Positions 9,825 to 19,221 are shown, numbered from the stretch's first letter. The stretch is 64,000 bases of DNA from Sulfurimonas sp. HSL3-2 (GCF_039645965.1 NZ_CP147917.1:930001-994000), one strand, 5' to 3'. Translations and numbers: made by a program. Notes: generated by a model not told the origin, from the sequence alone.

Positions 9825-11404
9825 TGCAAAAACTGCTTATCGCTTTACTTTTTATCTTAACTGTCTCTGCAGCAGCAGCGCAAAACAAAGATAACAATAA
9901 AACAGACCCTGAGTTTGTAAAGCAAAAACAACATCTTATTCAAGAGTATACGGCGACACTTGCTGCCATCGATAACGATATACCGGCAGACAGCGTATGG
10001 ATGAAAAACTACAGTTCATACCTGACTTCCATAGAGGTCAAAAACAACCTTGCCGAAGTACGTGCAAAGATAGCAAAGCTTTCAAAAAACAACAGATACG
10101 GTCAAAACATCGATGAACTGAGTGCTCTTCGTTCTAAAGAGAACATCCTTTCAAACCAGATGATGCAGTTAAAAGGCAAGGATACGACACCTTTTGCAGA
10201 ACTGCTTACACCGCCGGAGATCGGAGAGATACCGCCTATCAACAACCCTTTAGATATCTTTACGGGCTACTCGTTTATAAAGCAGTTGAGTAACAACCAT
10301 GAGGATTATATAAAGCAAAAAGACCGTTTGAAAAGATTGATAGAACTGTTAAATATCAAAAAAGGGGTCTATGAAAATCTTATTGTCCTGCAAAAAGACA
10401 AAAAGACTCAAGAATCACTTGAAGCGCTGAAAAAACAGCTTGACAGATTTACGATCGCTCTTGATACGATCAATATCACGGACAGTGTCTACAAAAAACG
10501 TATAGAAGTGATCGAGATCAACCTCAATAAAAAGATCGAGGAGCAGATGTATAAACTGACGAAGATAGGGATTATCGTAGTCAGCCTGTTTATCCTGTCG
10601 TTCTTGATAAAACTGATCATAAAAAAATATATAACGGATAATGAGAGATTTTATACGGCAAACAAGATCATCACGTTTACAAATTTTACACTGATCCTGT
10701 TGATCCTCTTTTTCAACTACATAGAGAATGTGGCCTATCTTGTGACCATACTCGGGTTTGCATCTGCGGGTATCGCCATCGCGATGAAAGACTGGTTTAT
10801 GAGCATCCTTGGATGGCTTGTCATAGTCTTCGGAGGAAGCATACATGTAGGCGACAGGATACGTGTGGATATGGACGGTATGGTGTATGTGGGTGACGTA
10901 CTGGATATCTCGCTGCTTCGTATTACGATCTTAGAAGATATCACACTGAGTTCATACCATAAGAACCGCCGTGCGGGACGTATCGTATTTATCCCGAACA
11001 ACTATGTCTTTACAAGGATGATCGCAAACTATACCCACCACTCGTTAAAGACTGTTTGGGACGGGATCGATATAACCATAACATTTGACTCAAACCATAA
11101 AAAAGCGCTCAATATCTGTAAAGAGATCACAAGAAAATACTCTAAAGGGTATACGGATATTACACGTAAACAGCTCAACAAACTAAGAAACAACTACAGT
11201 CTGAAAAACACGAATGTCGAACCGAGAATATTCTCTTTTATCGAGCCAAACGGTGTGGTGATAAGCTGCTGGTATCTTACAAACGCTTACGGTACATTGA
11301 CTCTAAGAAGTACGATCTCGCTTGAGATCGTAGAAGAGTTCAACAAAGCAGGCGATATTACCATCTCTTATCCGACACAAAAACTCTATATGGAAGAAGT
11401 ATAG
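9824..11404 (+). CDS. MscS-family mechanosensitive channel with large periplasmic N-domain
   Basis: 526 residues. A signal peptide (MQKLLIALLFILTVSAAAA) is followed by about 220 mostly helical, charged residues predicted to be periplasmic. Hydrophobic helices lie around residues 243-263 and 285-320. The pore/beta-domain signature follows: IHVGDRIRVD near residue 342, VGDVLDISLLRITILED and FIPNNYVF. The family releases solutes during osmotic downshock. It starts on the last base of the aroB stop codon and ends directly before mtaB. Confidence 0.88.
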   Translation: MQKLLIALLFILTVSAAAAQNKDNNKTDPEFVKQKQHLIQEYTATLAAIDNDIPADSVWMKNYSSYLTSIEVKNNLAEVRAKIAKLSKNNRYGQNIDELSALRSKENILSNQMMQLKGKDTTPFAELLTPPEIGEIPPINNPLDIFTGYSFIKQLSNNHEDYIKQKDRLKRLIELLNIKKGVYENLIVLQKDKKTQESLEALKKQLDRFTIALDTINITDSVYKKRIEVIEINLNKKIEEQMYKLTKIGIIVVSLFILSFLIKLIIKKYITDNERFYTANKIITFTNFTLILLILFFNYIENVAYLVTILGFASAGIAIAMKDWFMSILGWLVIVFGGSIHVGDRIRVDMDGMVYVGDVLDISLLRITILEDITLSSYHKNRRAGRIVFIPNNYVFTRMIANYTHHSLKTVWDGIDITITFDSNHKKALNICKEITRKYSKGYTDITRKQLNKLRNNYSLKNTNVEPRIFSFIEPNGVVISCWYLTNAYGTLTLRSTISLEIVEEFNKAGDITISYPTQKLYMEEV

Positions 11405-12655
11405 ATGAAGAAAAAAGTCTATTTTAAAACATTCGGATGCAGAACGAATCTTTTTGATTCTCAGGTAATGATGCAGAATCTGGAGGATTTTGAGATCACG
11501 GAGAACGAAAACGAAGCAGATGTAGTCGTAGTCAACTCATGTACCGTTACAAACGGTGCGGACACGACTGTACGCTCATACGTGAACCATATAGAAAAAG
11601 CTGTCGGTGCAAAGGTGTTTTTAACAGGATGCGGGGCGCATACAAAGGGCGAGAATCTTTTTGAAAACAAGAAGGTCTTTGGAGTGTTCGGTCAGAGCGA
11701 GAAGAAAAAGATAAACACGCTTTTAAAAGAGAACACACCGTTTTACGAACTGGGCGATCTGAACTTCGTAGACGATGCAGTCGTGGGTGAGTTCATAGGC
11801 AAGAGCAGGGCGTTTATCAAGATTCAGGAGGGGTGTAACTTCAGATGTAATTACTGTATCATCCCTTATGTACGCGGTGATGCGAGAAGTCTGGATGAAA
11901 AACGCATTTTGGAGCAGGTCTACAGACTTGCAACTAACGGTTTCGGCGAGTTTATCCTTACAGGTACGAACGTAGGAAGCTACGGAACAGGCGAGGGTAC
12001 GAACATCGCACAGCTGATGAAAAAGATGAGTCAGATCCGCGGTGTCAGACGCATACGAGTGGGAAGTCTGGAGCCGATCCAGGTCAATGACGAGTTCAAA
12101 GAGATACTTGATGAGCCGTGGCTTGAACGTCACCTGCACATCGCACTGCAGCATACATCACCGCAGATGCTAAAGCTTATGAACAGACGTAACCGATATG
12201 AGAACGACGTCAAACTTTTCGATATGCTTGCGCAGAAAGGTTTTGCTCTTGGAACTGACTATATAGTCGGACATCCGGGAGAAAGCGAAGAGTTATGGAA
12301 AGAGGGGATAGAAAACGTTAAAAGACTTCCACTTACGCATGTCCACGCTTTTACCTACTCAAAACGTGACGGAACACCTTCTGCGACGATGAAAGATGAA
12401 GTAAACGGGCAGATCGCAAAAGAGCGTCTGCATGAACTTACCTCTGTTATCGATGCAAAAAATCTGGAGTTTAGAAAGACTCATAAAGTCGAACTTGATG
12501 TTTTGATAGAAAGCCAGAGAGATGACGGCTTATATCAGGGGTTTGACCAATATTTTAACAAAGTAGTTGTAAAATCAGATGAAGACTTAAGTGGAAATTG
12601 GATTACATGTAAAGATTACACTCTAAAGGATGAATACAATTATGCTGAGATCTAA
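11405..12655 (+). CDS. mtaB: tRNA t6A37 methylthiotransferase
   Basis: 416 residues. Radical-SAM methylthiotransferase that makes ms2t6A. The N-terminal cluster domain has FGCRTNLFDSQ at residues 9-19 (the CRTN form is typical of MtaB rather than MiaB/RimO), NSCTVTNGAD and GCGAH. The SAM cluster is CNFRCNYCIIP near residue 143, and a C-terminal TRAM-like segment begins near residue 365. Its end overlaps the start of the next gene by 14 bases. Confidence 0.93.
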   Translation: MKKKVYFKTFGCRTNLFDSQVMMQNLEDFEITENENEADVVVVNSCTVTNGADTTVRSYVNHIEKAVGAKVFLTGCGAHTKGENLFENKKVFGVFGQSEKKKINTLLKENTPFYELGDLNFVDDAVVGEFIGKSRAFIKIQEGCNFRCNYCIIPYVRGDARSLDEKRILEQVYRLATNGFGEFILTGTNVGSYGTGEGTNIAQLMKKMSQIRGVRRIRVGSLEPIQVNDEFKEILDEPWLERHLHIALQHTSPQMLKLMNRRNRYENDVKLFDMLAQKGFALGTDYIVGHPGESEELWKEGIENVKRLPLTHVHAFTYSKRDGTPSATMKDEVNGQIAKERLHELTSVIDAKNLEFRKTHKVELDVLIESQRDDGLYQGFDQYFNKVVVKSDEDLSGNWITCKDYTLKDEYNYAEI

Positions 12656-14282
12656 GTTCAACAATATAGCCATCTACGTATCAGCTTTTATTATTATAGC
12701 ACTTATACTTTTTGCAGTCTTGCGTGATACGTCAGAGCCTATAACACTTCGTGATGCCCAGAAACTTTTAGAAAACCATAACGTTACAAAAGTCATAGCG
12801 ACAAAAGAGTACGTCTTTTTAAAGACCGATAATGCTCTTTACAAGATCGCTAGTTCTCAGGTCTCTCCGAAGATGTTTGTTGACTATGAAGTAGAGATCG
12901 AAAGCGGACCAAATCCGCTTGTTTATGTTCTTTTACTGATCTTAGTACTCGGTATCGGATCATTTGCCTTTAGATGGTACCAAAAGAATAGAACTGTTCT
13001 AAGTACGTCGAGTGCAGGGAACTCGACAGCTCCTATCTCGTCAAATGAACCCATCCAAGCCATACGTCCAAATATCTCTTTTGAAGATATAGGCGGGATC
13101 AGCGAAGTCAAGATAGAACTCTCAGAGATCATAGACTTTATGAAAAATCCGAAACGCTATAGAAATTTCGGTGCGAGGATGCCAAGAGGCGTACTTTTAG
13201 TAGGACCTCCGGGTGTCGGAAAGACGATGATCGCTAAAGCCGTGGCAAAAGAGGCAGATGTGCCGTTTTTCTATCAAAGTGGTGCTTCGTTTGTACAGAT
13301 CTATGTCGGGATGGGTGCAAAGCGTGTGCATGACCTTTTTACGGCTGCAAAGAAGAATGCGCCTGCGATCATCTTTATAGACGAGATCGATGCCGTAGGA
13401 AAAAAACGCGACGGAAACCGCAATGATGAGCGTGAAGCGACACTCAATCAGCTGCTTACCGAGATGGACGGTTTTGAGGAATCAAGCGATATCATCGTGA
13501 TCGCAGCGACAAACAAGATCGATGTCCTCGACAGCGCGCTTCTTCGTGCGGGACGTTTTGACAGACGTATATTCGTCGATCTGCCTACAAAACGCGAGCG
13601 TGCTTCGATCATCTCCAAATACCTTGCAAACATTCCCAACGAAACGGATATAGATGCTCTTGCAAATATGACGGTCGGTTTTAACGGTGCTTCTCTTGCA
13701 GCTCTTGTAAATGAGGCTGCACTTCTTTCCCTGCGCCAAAACGGTGCAAGAGTCACGATGGAGCATTTTCATCAGGTAAAAGACAAAGTCATATTTGGTA
13801 AAAGAAAACTTCTGATACTAAACGAAGAGCAAAAAGCACACCGTGTATGTTATCAGGCAGGAAAAGCGGTAGCTGCGACTGTTTTTAATATAGATTTTGA
13901 GAAACTGCTTCTATCTAATGAGTCTATGACTCCGCCTGTCACTACACCGCTTTTAAAACATGAGATAGAGTCACGTATAAAGATGCTGCTTGCCGGAGTA
14001 GCTGCATGTGAGTTGCAGTTTGGCGAACACTCAAGCAGTGCGAAGGTCGATCTTGATGAAGCAAAACAATCTATAAAAGAGATGATAGACGATTTTGGTA
14101 TGGGTGAGGCTCTGTATGCATCTAAAGAGCAGGAAGACGCTCTTTTAGACAAGCTTTATCATGAGACAAAAGAAACGATGAGCAGTTTAAATAGTGTGCT
14201 AGAATATGTAGAAGCAATACTTTTTGAACGTGAGAGCATCACTAAGAACGAGATTAGAAGGAAATTAGATGGTCTACTATAG
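12642..14282 (+). CDS. FtsH-like membrane AAA+ ATPase lacking the protease zinc site
   Basis: 546 residues from ATG 12642, with AAAGGA at 12624-12629; the in-frame ATG at 12630 leaves no spacing. Two membrane segments (residues about 10-28 and 88-108) bracket a small periplasmic domain as in FtsH. The AAA module is complete: Walker A GPPGVGKT, Walker B IIFIDEID, and the second region of homology [21 protein letters not shown]. Where FtsH has HEAGH, this protein reads YQAGK (TAT codon at 13851), so both zinc His and the catalytic Glu are lost. Probably an unfoldase or scaffold, not a protease. Embedded between mtaB and bioV. Confidence 0.88.
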   Translation: MLRSKFNNIAIYVSAFIIIALILFAVLRDTSEPITLRDAQKLLENHNVTKVIATKEYVFLKTDNALYKIASSQVSPKMFVDYEVEIESGPNPLVYVLLLILVLGIGSFAFRWYQKNRTVLSTSSAGNSTAPISSNEPIQAIRPNISFEDIGGISEVKIELSEIIDFMKNPKRYRNFGARMPRGVLLVGPPGVGKTMIAKAVAKEADVPFFYQSGASFVQIYVGMGAKRVHDLFTAAKKNAPAIIFIDEIDAVGKKRDGNRNDEREATLNQLLTEMDGFEESSDIIVIAATNKIDVLDSALLRAGRFDRRIFVDLPTKRERASIISKYLANIPNETDIDALANMTVGFNGASLAALVNEAALLSLRQNGARVTMEHFHQVKDKVIFGKRKLLILNEEQKAHRVCYQAGKAVAATVFNIDFEKLLLSNESMTPPVTTPLLKHEIESRIKMLLAGVAACELQFGEHSSSAKVDLDEAKQSIKEMIDDFGMGEALYASKEQEDALLDKLYHETKETMSSLNSVLEYVEAILFERESITKNEIRRKLDGLL

Positions 14283-14781
14283 CGGTTTTTCATTAAAAGA
14301 CGATATCTCTTTTTTCAAGCAATACATAAAAGAGAGCGAGTATACGGTAGCAGGATTTAGTTACGGTGCCATCAAAGCATTTGAGTACACACTTTCATGT
14401 GCAGACCGAGTAGATACGCTGCAGCTCTTCTCACCTGCATTCTTTCAGACAAAGCCTGAGCAGTTCAAGCGTATGCAGTTAATGGCGTACAAGAAAGACA
14501 AAGCGAAGTATCTGAGTCATTTCATAAAAGGGTGTTTTGAACCGCATGAGTTGAAAAAGACCATACATGTAGAGACAAAAGCAAGTGAACTGGATGAACT
14601 GCTTCATTATGAATGGGATCCGGAAAAACTAAAAGATATCGCACTATGCGGTGTCTCTATAGAGGTATATCTCGGTAGCGAAGACAAGATAATAGATGTC
14701 CAAGGTGCAAAAGAGTTCTTTTTGCCTTATGCGACTACACATGTTATAAACGGTGCAAACCACTTTTTACAATTAAAATAA
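14269..14781 (+). CDS. bioV: Pimeloyl-ACP methyl ester esterase, BioV-type
   Basis: 170 residues, a compact alpha/beta hydrolase. The nucleophile elbow is GFSYG near residues 28-32, the acid is likely Asp in GSEDKIID near residue 145, and the His is in GANHFLQ at the C-terminus. BioV of Helicobacter frees pimeloyl-ACP for biotin synthesis; the small size, MVYYSGFSL start and the position after the FtsH-like gene fit that family from memory. It starts 14 bases before the upstream stop. The biotin assignment is inference. Confidence 0.65.
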   Translation: MVYYSGFSLKDDISFFKQYIKESEYTVAGFSYGAIKAFEYTLSCADRVDTLQLFSPAFFQTKPEQFKRMQLMAYKKDKAKYLSHFIKGCFEPHELKKTIHVETKASELDELLHYEWDPEKLKDIALCGVSIEVYLGSEDKIIDVQGAKEFFLPYATTHVINGANHFLQLK

Positions 14782-14796
14782 TAAGGATAATTTTTT

Positions 14797-15333
14797 ATGG
14801 CAGAGATCAAGATCGGTGTTATCACGGCAAGTGACAGAGCAAGTGCAGGCATATACGAAGATATTTCAGGGGTGGCTATCCAAGACACGATGAAAGACTA
14901 TCTTATCAGCGAATTCGAGATAGAGTACAGATGTATTCCCGATGAACAGGAGAAAATAGAAGCTACGATGAAAGAACTTTGTGACGAAGCAGGGTGCTGT
15001 CTGGTCGTAACAACAGGCGGAACAGGTCCGGCACTTCGTGATGTGACACCGGAAGCGACTGAGAACGTGTGCGATAAGATGATGCCCGGTTTTGGCGAGC
15101 TTATGCGTCAGGTCAGTCTTCAGTATGTTCCTACTGCTATTCTTTCTCGCCAGACAGCAGGAATCAGAGGAAAGTCTCTTATCATCAACCTTCCGGGTAA
15201 ACCGAAGTCTATCCGCGAGTGTCTAGACGCGGTATTTCCTGCTGTTCCTTACTGTATCGACCTTATCGAAGGGCCGTATATTGAGACAAATGAAGAGGTC
15301 ATAAAAGCGTTTAGACCAAAACAGACGAAGTAA
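14797..15333 (+). CDS. mogA: Molybdopterin adenylyltransferase
   Basis: 178 residues. It adenylates molybdopterin before molybdate insertion. MoCF-fold motifs are visible: IGVITASDRASAG at residues 5-17, VVTTGGTGPALRDVTPEAT near residue 70, the SRQTAGIRG loop and INLPGKPKSIRE near residue 130. AAGGA precedes the ATG. It ends the aroB-mog run; mobB elsewhere in the window serves the same cofactor pathway. Confidence 0.93.
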   Translation: MAEIKIGVITASDRASAGIYEDISGVAIQDTMKDYLISEFEIEYRCIPDEQEKIEATMKELCDEAGCCLVVTTGGTGPALRDVTPEATENVCDKMMPGFGELMRQVSLQYVPTAILSRQTAGIRGKSLIINLPGKPKSIRECLDAVFPAVPYCIDLIEGPYIETNEEVIKAFRPKQTK

Positions 15334-15356
15334 ATTCTTTAAAAAAATAAAATTAT

Positions 15357-15866
15357 TTACCAGAGCTTGGGGCCCATGTCTAAATGGGTCAGATAGACTC
15401 TGAGATCAAACTCGTATTGATGATACTCAGGCTCCATATTGGTGCATAGGCTGTAAAAAGCTTTATTGTGCTCTTTCTCTTTAAAGTGGGCAAGTTCATG
15501 TACCACTATCATCCGTAAAAACTCTTCAGGCATATTTTTAAATATCGAAGCGATCTTTATCTCATTTTTGGCTTTGAGTTTCCCACCTTGTACACGTGAG
15601 ATGTAGTAGTGTGTGCCAAGGGCATTATGAATGACATTGAGTTTTGGGTCATAGTGGACTTTTGCAAGAGGGGACGTCTTTTTCATAAACTCATTTTTAA
15701 GCTCTTGGGCATACTCATAAAGCTGTTTATCACTTTTGATGCTATGGGGCGTTTTATATTTGTTTAACAGGTATGTTTCAAGCTTGTTCTGCTCTATAAG
15801 CTTGAGGACACTTTGCTGTGTCTGCTCATGATAGTGACTAAGATATTTGAGTTTTTTATTCTGCAT
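15357..15866 (-). CDS. YgjP-like zinc metallopeptidase
   Basis: 169 residues. The zinc motif HELAHFKEKEH near residues 124-134 (HExxH plus a downstream His in HNKAFY) is that of the YgjP/DUF45 (WLM-related) group. No signal peptide, so cytosolic. The substrate is unknown. Ends 23 bases from the convergent mogA and starts 16 bases downstream of xth, probably cotranscribed with it. Confidence 0.8.
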   Translation of the reverse strand: MQNKKLKYLSHYHEQTQQSVLKLIEQNKLETYLLNKYKTPHSIKSDKQLYEYAQELKNEFMKKTSPLAKVHYDPKLNVIHNALGTHYYISRVQGGKLKAKNEIKIASIFKNMPEEFLRMIVVHELAHFKEKEHNKAFYSLCTNMEPEYHQYEFDLRVYLTHLDMGPKLW

Positions 15867-15882
15867 AGGAGTATTCGTCGCG

Positions 15883-16659
15883 TTATAACGAGATTCTAAT
15901 TCCTACAGGGCAGTGGTCCGACCCCATAACATCAGGCAGGATGAAAGCATCTTCAAGGTTTTCAGCCAGATCTTCAGAGATAAAGAAATAATCGATCCTC
16001 CATCCTGCATTATTCGTACGTGCATTAAAACGGTAACTCCACCAGCTGTATGCATCTTCGATGTCGCCGTGAACATATCTAAAGGTATCTATATAACCGT
16101 GAGAGAGCAGTTTATCTATCCATGCTCTTTCAATAGGCAAAAAGCCTGAGCGTTCGGAGTTTGCTTTCGGGTTTTTCAGATCTATCTCACGGTGAGCCGT
16201 ATTGACGTCGCCGCAGATGATGATCGATTTTCCCTCTTCACGAAGTTTTTCGCAGTAGTTTAAAAAGTCATCATAGAACTTCATCTTCAGTTGCAGTCTT
16301 TCATCATCTTTTTGACCGTTTGGAAAATAGACGTTAAAAAGAACGACATCTCCAAAGTGCTGCTCGATGATGCGTCCTTCGTTCATAGTATCGATATCTT
16401 TACATGTAGAGTTATAGTCGCTTTTGAGTGCAGAAAACGTTGCGGTTCCGGAGTAGCCTTTTCTATCGGCGCTGTTGATGATCACTTCATTGTGCTGTTT
16501 AAGAAACAGGGTGTCCGGGATCTGCTCAGGCAGGGCTTTTATCTCCTGAAGACATAAGATGTCCGTATCTCTCTCATCAAGCCATTTAAGTGCTTCTTTG
16601 GTGGCTATAGCACGTATTCCGTTGACATTCCATGAGATGATTTCGATTGAGTCTGACAT
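15883..16659 (-). CDS. xth: Exodeoxyribonuclease III
   Basis: 258 residues. AP endonuclease/3'-5' exonuclease of base-excision repair. Motifs are SWNVNGIRA at residue 9, LCLQEIKA near 35 (metal Glu), GDVNTAH near 149, and the terminal GSDHCPVGI (catalytic Asp-His). A TATAAT box lies 27 bases upstream. Confidence 0.95.
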   Translation of the reverse strand: MSDSIEIISWNVNGIRAIATKEALKWLDERDTDILCLQEIKALPEQIPDTLFLKQHNEVIINSADRKGYSGTATFSALKSDYNSTCKDIDTMNEGRIIEQHFGDVVLFNVYFPNGQKDDERLQLKMKFYDDFLNYCEKLREEGKSIIICGDVNTAHREIDLKNPKANSERSGFLPIERAWIDKLLSHGYIDTFRYVHGDIEDAYSWWSYRFNARTNNAGWRIDYFFISEDLAENLEDAFILPDVMGSDHCPVGIRISL

Positions 16660-16685
16660 TTTTATTCCATATTTTAATTGATGAA

Positions 16686-16691
16686 ATTATA
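16686..16691 (-). promoter_or_regulatory. Candidate -10 box for xth
   Basis: TATAAT followed by TTCATC on the minus strand, 27 bases before the xth ATG. Confidence 0.4.
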
Positions 16692-16740
16692 ACTAAATAT
16701 TAGTTGCTTATTTGATCATATAAATAATAAACAACAATAT

Positions 16741-16758
16741 CTAATTCTAATTTAATTG
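16741..16758 (+). repeat. 18-bp island motif, copy A (upstream of the response regulator)
   Basis: CTAATTCTAATTTAATTG. It matches copy C at 15 of 18 positions and copy B at 14 of 18. It contains a 6-base direct repeat (CTAATT CTAATT). It lies 101 bases before the regulator start. Confidence 0.5.
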
Positions 16759-16858
16759 TAAATTTTTATTCTTCTTCTATAGTATACATACAAACCAGTC
16801 GTTATGTATAAGACTAGATGACTAAAACTAAATAAAACTTATCTGGAGAGGGTGTTAA

Positions 16859-17539
16859 ATGAACATAGCAATACTTGAAAATGATATTAATACAGCAAGT
16901 TTTCTGGAAGAAACAGTAAAACAGCTCGGTCATAATGTAATTGGTAGCTTTTATAATGCCAATGATTTAATTAAGGCAATAAATAAAAATTACATAGATC
17001 TTTTTTTACTGGATATTAATATAGAAGCTACTATTGACGGTATTGATTGCGCAAGACAAATTTATACGCATAATAAAGATATTAAGATAGTGTTTTTAAC
17101 AGCTTATAAAGATACCAGGATTATTACTCAAGCAAGTGTCGTTTCGCCTATAGGATACTTAATAAAACCTATTGACAAGTTTGATATTGAAGCTATTTTA
17201 ATGGTTGTAGATACAAATATAAATACTCCTATTCCTGCTAACTCTAAGCAAATATTATTAAAACAAGGATGTATATTTGATTTGGAAAAATCAATAATTA
17301 ATAGCAATGGAAAAATAATTACATTAACAAAAAATGAGATCAAGTGTTTATGCTCATTGATTAAAAATAAAAATAGCTGTATTAGTGCGGAGCAACTAAT
17401 GCTAAATATTTGGGGTAATACAGATGAAAGAATATCTTCCTTAAGAGAACTTATATTCAGATTAAGAAAAAAAATACCGGATTTACCACTTAATAACATA
17501 CCAAGAGTCGGATATATATTACTAAATACTATGTTTTAG
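16859..17539 (+). CDS. Orphan OmpR/PhoB-type response regulator
   Basis: 226 residues, GGAGAGGG upstream of the ATG. The receiver domain (1-120) has acidic Glu7/Asp9, phospho-acceptor Asp52 in LLDINI, a Thr in FLTAYKD and Lys in YLIKPID. A winged-helix DNA-binding domain fills residues about 140-226 (LTKNEIKCLCSLI, then ERISSLRELIFRLRKKI and RVGYIL). No histidine kinase is adjacent. Codon use is markedly more AT-rich than the flanking xth, suggesting acquisition. As the first gene of the island it probably controls the genes downstream; three copies of an 18-bp motif occur before the island's three transcription-unit starts. Confidence 0.85.
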   Translation: MNIAILENDINTASFLEETVKQLGHNVIGSFYNANDLIKAINKNYIDLFLLDINIEATIDGIDCARQIYTHNKDIKIVFLTAYKDTRIITQASVVSPIGYLIKPIDKFDIEAILMVVDTNINTPIPANSKQILLKQGCIFDLEKSIINSNGKIITLTKNEIKCLCSLIKNKNSCISAEQLMLNIWGNTDERISSLRELIFRLRKKIPDLPLNNIPRVGYILLNTMF

Positions 17540-17556
17540 CTCTAAGAAATATTCTT

Positions 17557-17574
17557 CTAATTCCAATCTTATTT
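17557..17574 (+). repeat. 18-bp island motif, copy B (upstream of the DUF2589 operon)
   Basis: CTAATTCCAATCTTATTT, 15 of 18 identical to copy C. It starts 18 bases after the regulator stop and 190 bases before the first DUF2589 gene. Confidence 0.5.
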
Positions 17575-17675
17575 GGAACTTCTATTATTTAAAATGTGTT
17601 TATTTAATTATAAACACTAAATAATGTTATTAAGAAGAAAGAACTTCTTAATGCACTAAAGGAGTCGGTATGTAA
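17557..17675 (+). promoter_or_regulatory. Leader with three hairpins and a start-stop element
   Basis: Three perfect inverted repeats follow one another: TTCCAA/TTGGAA (17561-17578), GTGTTTAT/ATAAACAC (17596-17617) and ATTAAGAAG/CTTCTTAAT (17629-17652). Next comes AAAGGAG (17658-17664), 5 bases, then ATG immediately followed by TAA (17670-17675), a well-placed ribosome site for a two-codon start-stop. It could be the 3' end of the regulator mRNA, a translational attenuator for the DUF2589 operon or a small RNA. Confidence 0.4.
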
Positions 17676-17746
17676 AGTTTTAAAGAAGTACAGTTAATAA
17701 TAAGGCGTTAAAAAGTGATATTAAACCAATAAAAAAAGGTGTGATT

Positions 17747-18250
17747 TTGATTAAGCTAACACAATTGGTAACTGCAATTCAGGGTGCGGTAGATCAAGCC
17801 ATGGAAACAGTTTCCAGAGAAAACATTAATACGTTGTTGGGATATTTCCATCAGACAAAAAATATTGATGCATCAGAAAAAAGTCTAGATTTGACAGATA
17901 TTGAGCATTTAACACCAAGGTCTGTGCGTATGAAGTATCCAAAACTAACTCCACAAGGGCCAGTTGAACATTTTGTATCGGTTCCGCTTATTACATTAGT
18001 ACCGGTACCAGCTCTTCAACTTGATGATGTCAAGGTGGAGATGGATTTAGAAGTGATGGAGGATAACGGTGAGGTAATGGTAGGTTTTCCGCAACCAAAA
18101 AAAGGTGGGTTATTACGTTCTTCCAAAGACAGTAGTAGCATACCAAATGCAAAAATTACAATTACCATAAAGGCTGATGAAAAATCATCAGGAGTTCAAA
18201 CCATAGTAGAGGGATACAATAAAACTTTACGGGCACAGATTCCACATTAA
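17747..18250 (+). CDS. DUF2589 domain protein, short paralogue
   Basis: About 168 residues. TTG 17747 is preferred because AAAGG lies 7 bases upstream; GTG 17741 would leave one base. The N-terminus (IKLTQLVTAIQGAV) and the central SVPLITLVPVPALQLDDVKVEM segment (two hydrophobic strands, then LDDVKVEM) fit the DUF2589 family. A hydrophilic Ser/Lys-rich stretch is followed by a second strand-rich segment ending in EGYNKTLRAQIPH. No signal peptide or membrane helix. Role unknown. Next to a longer paralogue with the same core. Confidence 0.75.
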   Translation: MIKLTQLVTAIQGAVDQAMETVSRENINTLLGYFHQTKNIDASEKSLDLTDIEHLTPRSVRMKYPKLTPQGPVEHFVSVPLITLVPVPALQLDDVKVEMDLEVMEDNGEVMVGFPQPKKGGLLRSSKDSSSIPNAKITITIKADEKSSGVQTIVEGYNKTLRAQIPH

Positions 18251-18283
18251 TTTTAAAACAAATTAACAAAAAAAGGATATACG

Positions 18284-18958
18284 ATGGCAGTAGAAAGTCA
18301 AATTTTATCAATGGGACAACAGTTTTCAGGTCTTCCAATGGGAGCACTTATAGGTGGACCGTTAAAGTCAGCCGCAGAGGCCAACCAACAAATGGCAATG
18401 ACACAATTGATGTTTATGATGGATACTTGTTTTACGCAAGATGCAAACGATAAGTCAAAATATGAACCGGTAATGATTAGTATGACACTTAAAAGAAGTG
18501 TTGTACAGCCATCTTCTACTGAAGGTCAAGCACCGACTATACAACAAACGTCAACGGCTTTTGAGTTGCCTATTTTGACTATTATTCCTTTAAACTCACT
18601 TGCAGTAGATGATGTGAGTGTCAAGTTTGAGATGGAAGTAAAATCAAGTTATGCACAAGACAATTCTACAACGGAATCTTCTTCTACAGCAATGAAAGCA
18701 GACTTGACTGCATCTGCGAAGATAGGACCGTTTAAAGTTGAAGTTCACGGAAGTGTTTCCCATAACAGTAGTAGCGAAAACAAATCGGATACACACTACT
18801 CGCAAAGTAATTCGGCAAGATATGAAGTCTCTGTACATGCAGGACAACTTCCTTTACCGCAAGGTGTGAAAACAATCATTGATGCATATGCTAAAAATGT
18901 TTCACCTATTGTTCTTCCTACAACAACACCGACACCAACGCCGCCGCCAGCTGGCTAA
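18284..18958 (+). CDS. DUF2589 domain protein, long paralogue
   Basis: 224 residues, AAAGGA upstream. The N-terminus has the family hallmark QFSGLPMGALIGGPLKSA at residues 13-30 followed by a Met/Gln-rich helix (AEANQQMAMTQLMFMM). The shared core is LPILTIIPLNSLAVDDVSVKF near residues 95-115. A Ser/Thr-rich middle includes KVEVHGSVSHNSSS; the tail is a Pro/Thr run. The sequence suggests an amphipathic helix followed by beta sandwich, perhaps self-assembling. Function unknown; two paralogues in tandem suggest a heteromer. Confidence 0.8.
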   Translation: MAVESQILSMGQQFSGLPMGALIGGPLKSAAEANQQMAMTQLMFMMDTCFTQDANDKSKYEPVMISMTLKRSVVQPSSTEGQAPTIQQTSTAFELPILTIIPLNSLAVDDVSVKFEMEVKSSYAQDNSTTESSSTAMKADLTASAKIGPFKVEVHGSVSHNSSSENKSDTHYSQSNSARYEVSVHAGQLPLPQGVKTIIDAYAKNVSPIVLPTTTPTPTPPPAG

Positions 18959-18975
18959 CAGTGTAGAAGCAAATT

Positions 18976-19194
18976 ATGTTAGTAGAGATAGAATGTCCGG
19001 CATGTAAATTAGGACATATCTCCTTTGAGCCACACTTGCTGGCTCAGGGTGCATCGTTTAGCTGTAATAGTTGTGGAGCAGAAGTTTCTGTTACACAAGA
19101 TAGTAAAGATGTACTGAAAAACAGTGTATCAAAATATGATAGATACAAAGAAAAACTTCTAACTCTTCAAAAAGATGGAAATAACCCTTTGTAA
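18976..19194 (+). CDS. Mini zinc-ribbon protein
   Basis: 72 residues, 17 bases after the long DUF2589 gene. Cys7-x2-Cys10 and Cys30-x2-Cys33 form a classical zinc ribbon (ECPAC and CNSCG), followed by a charged helical tail (KYDRYKEKLLTLQK). The size suits an adaptor or regulator in the operon. The ribosome site is weak, so it may be coupled to the gene before. Not assigned to a named family. Confidence 0.7.
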   Translation: MLVEIECPACKLGHISFEPHLLAQGASFSCNSCGAEVSVTQDSKDVLKNSVSKYDRYKEKLLTLQKDGNNPL

Positions 19195-19221
19195 ATTAAG
19201 AAATAATGAAAAGGATAGAAA

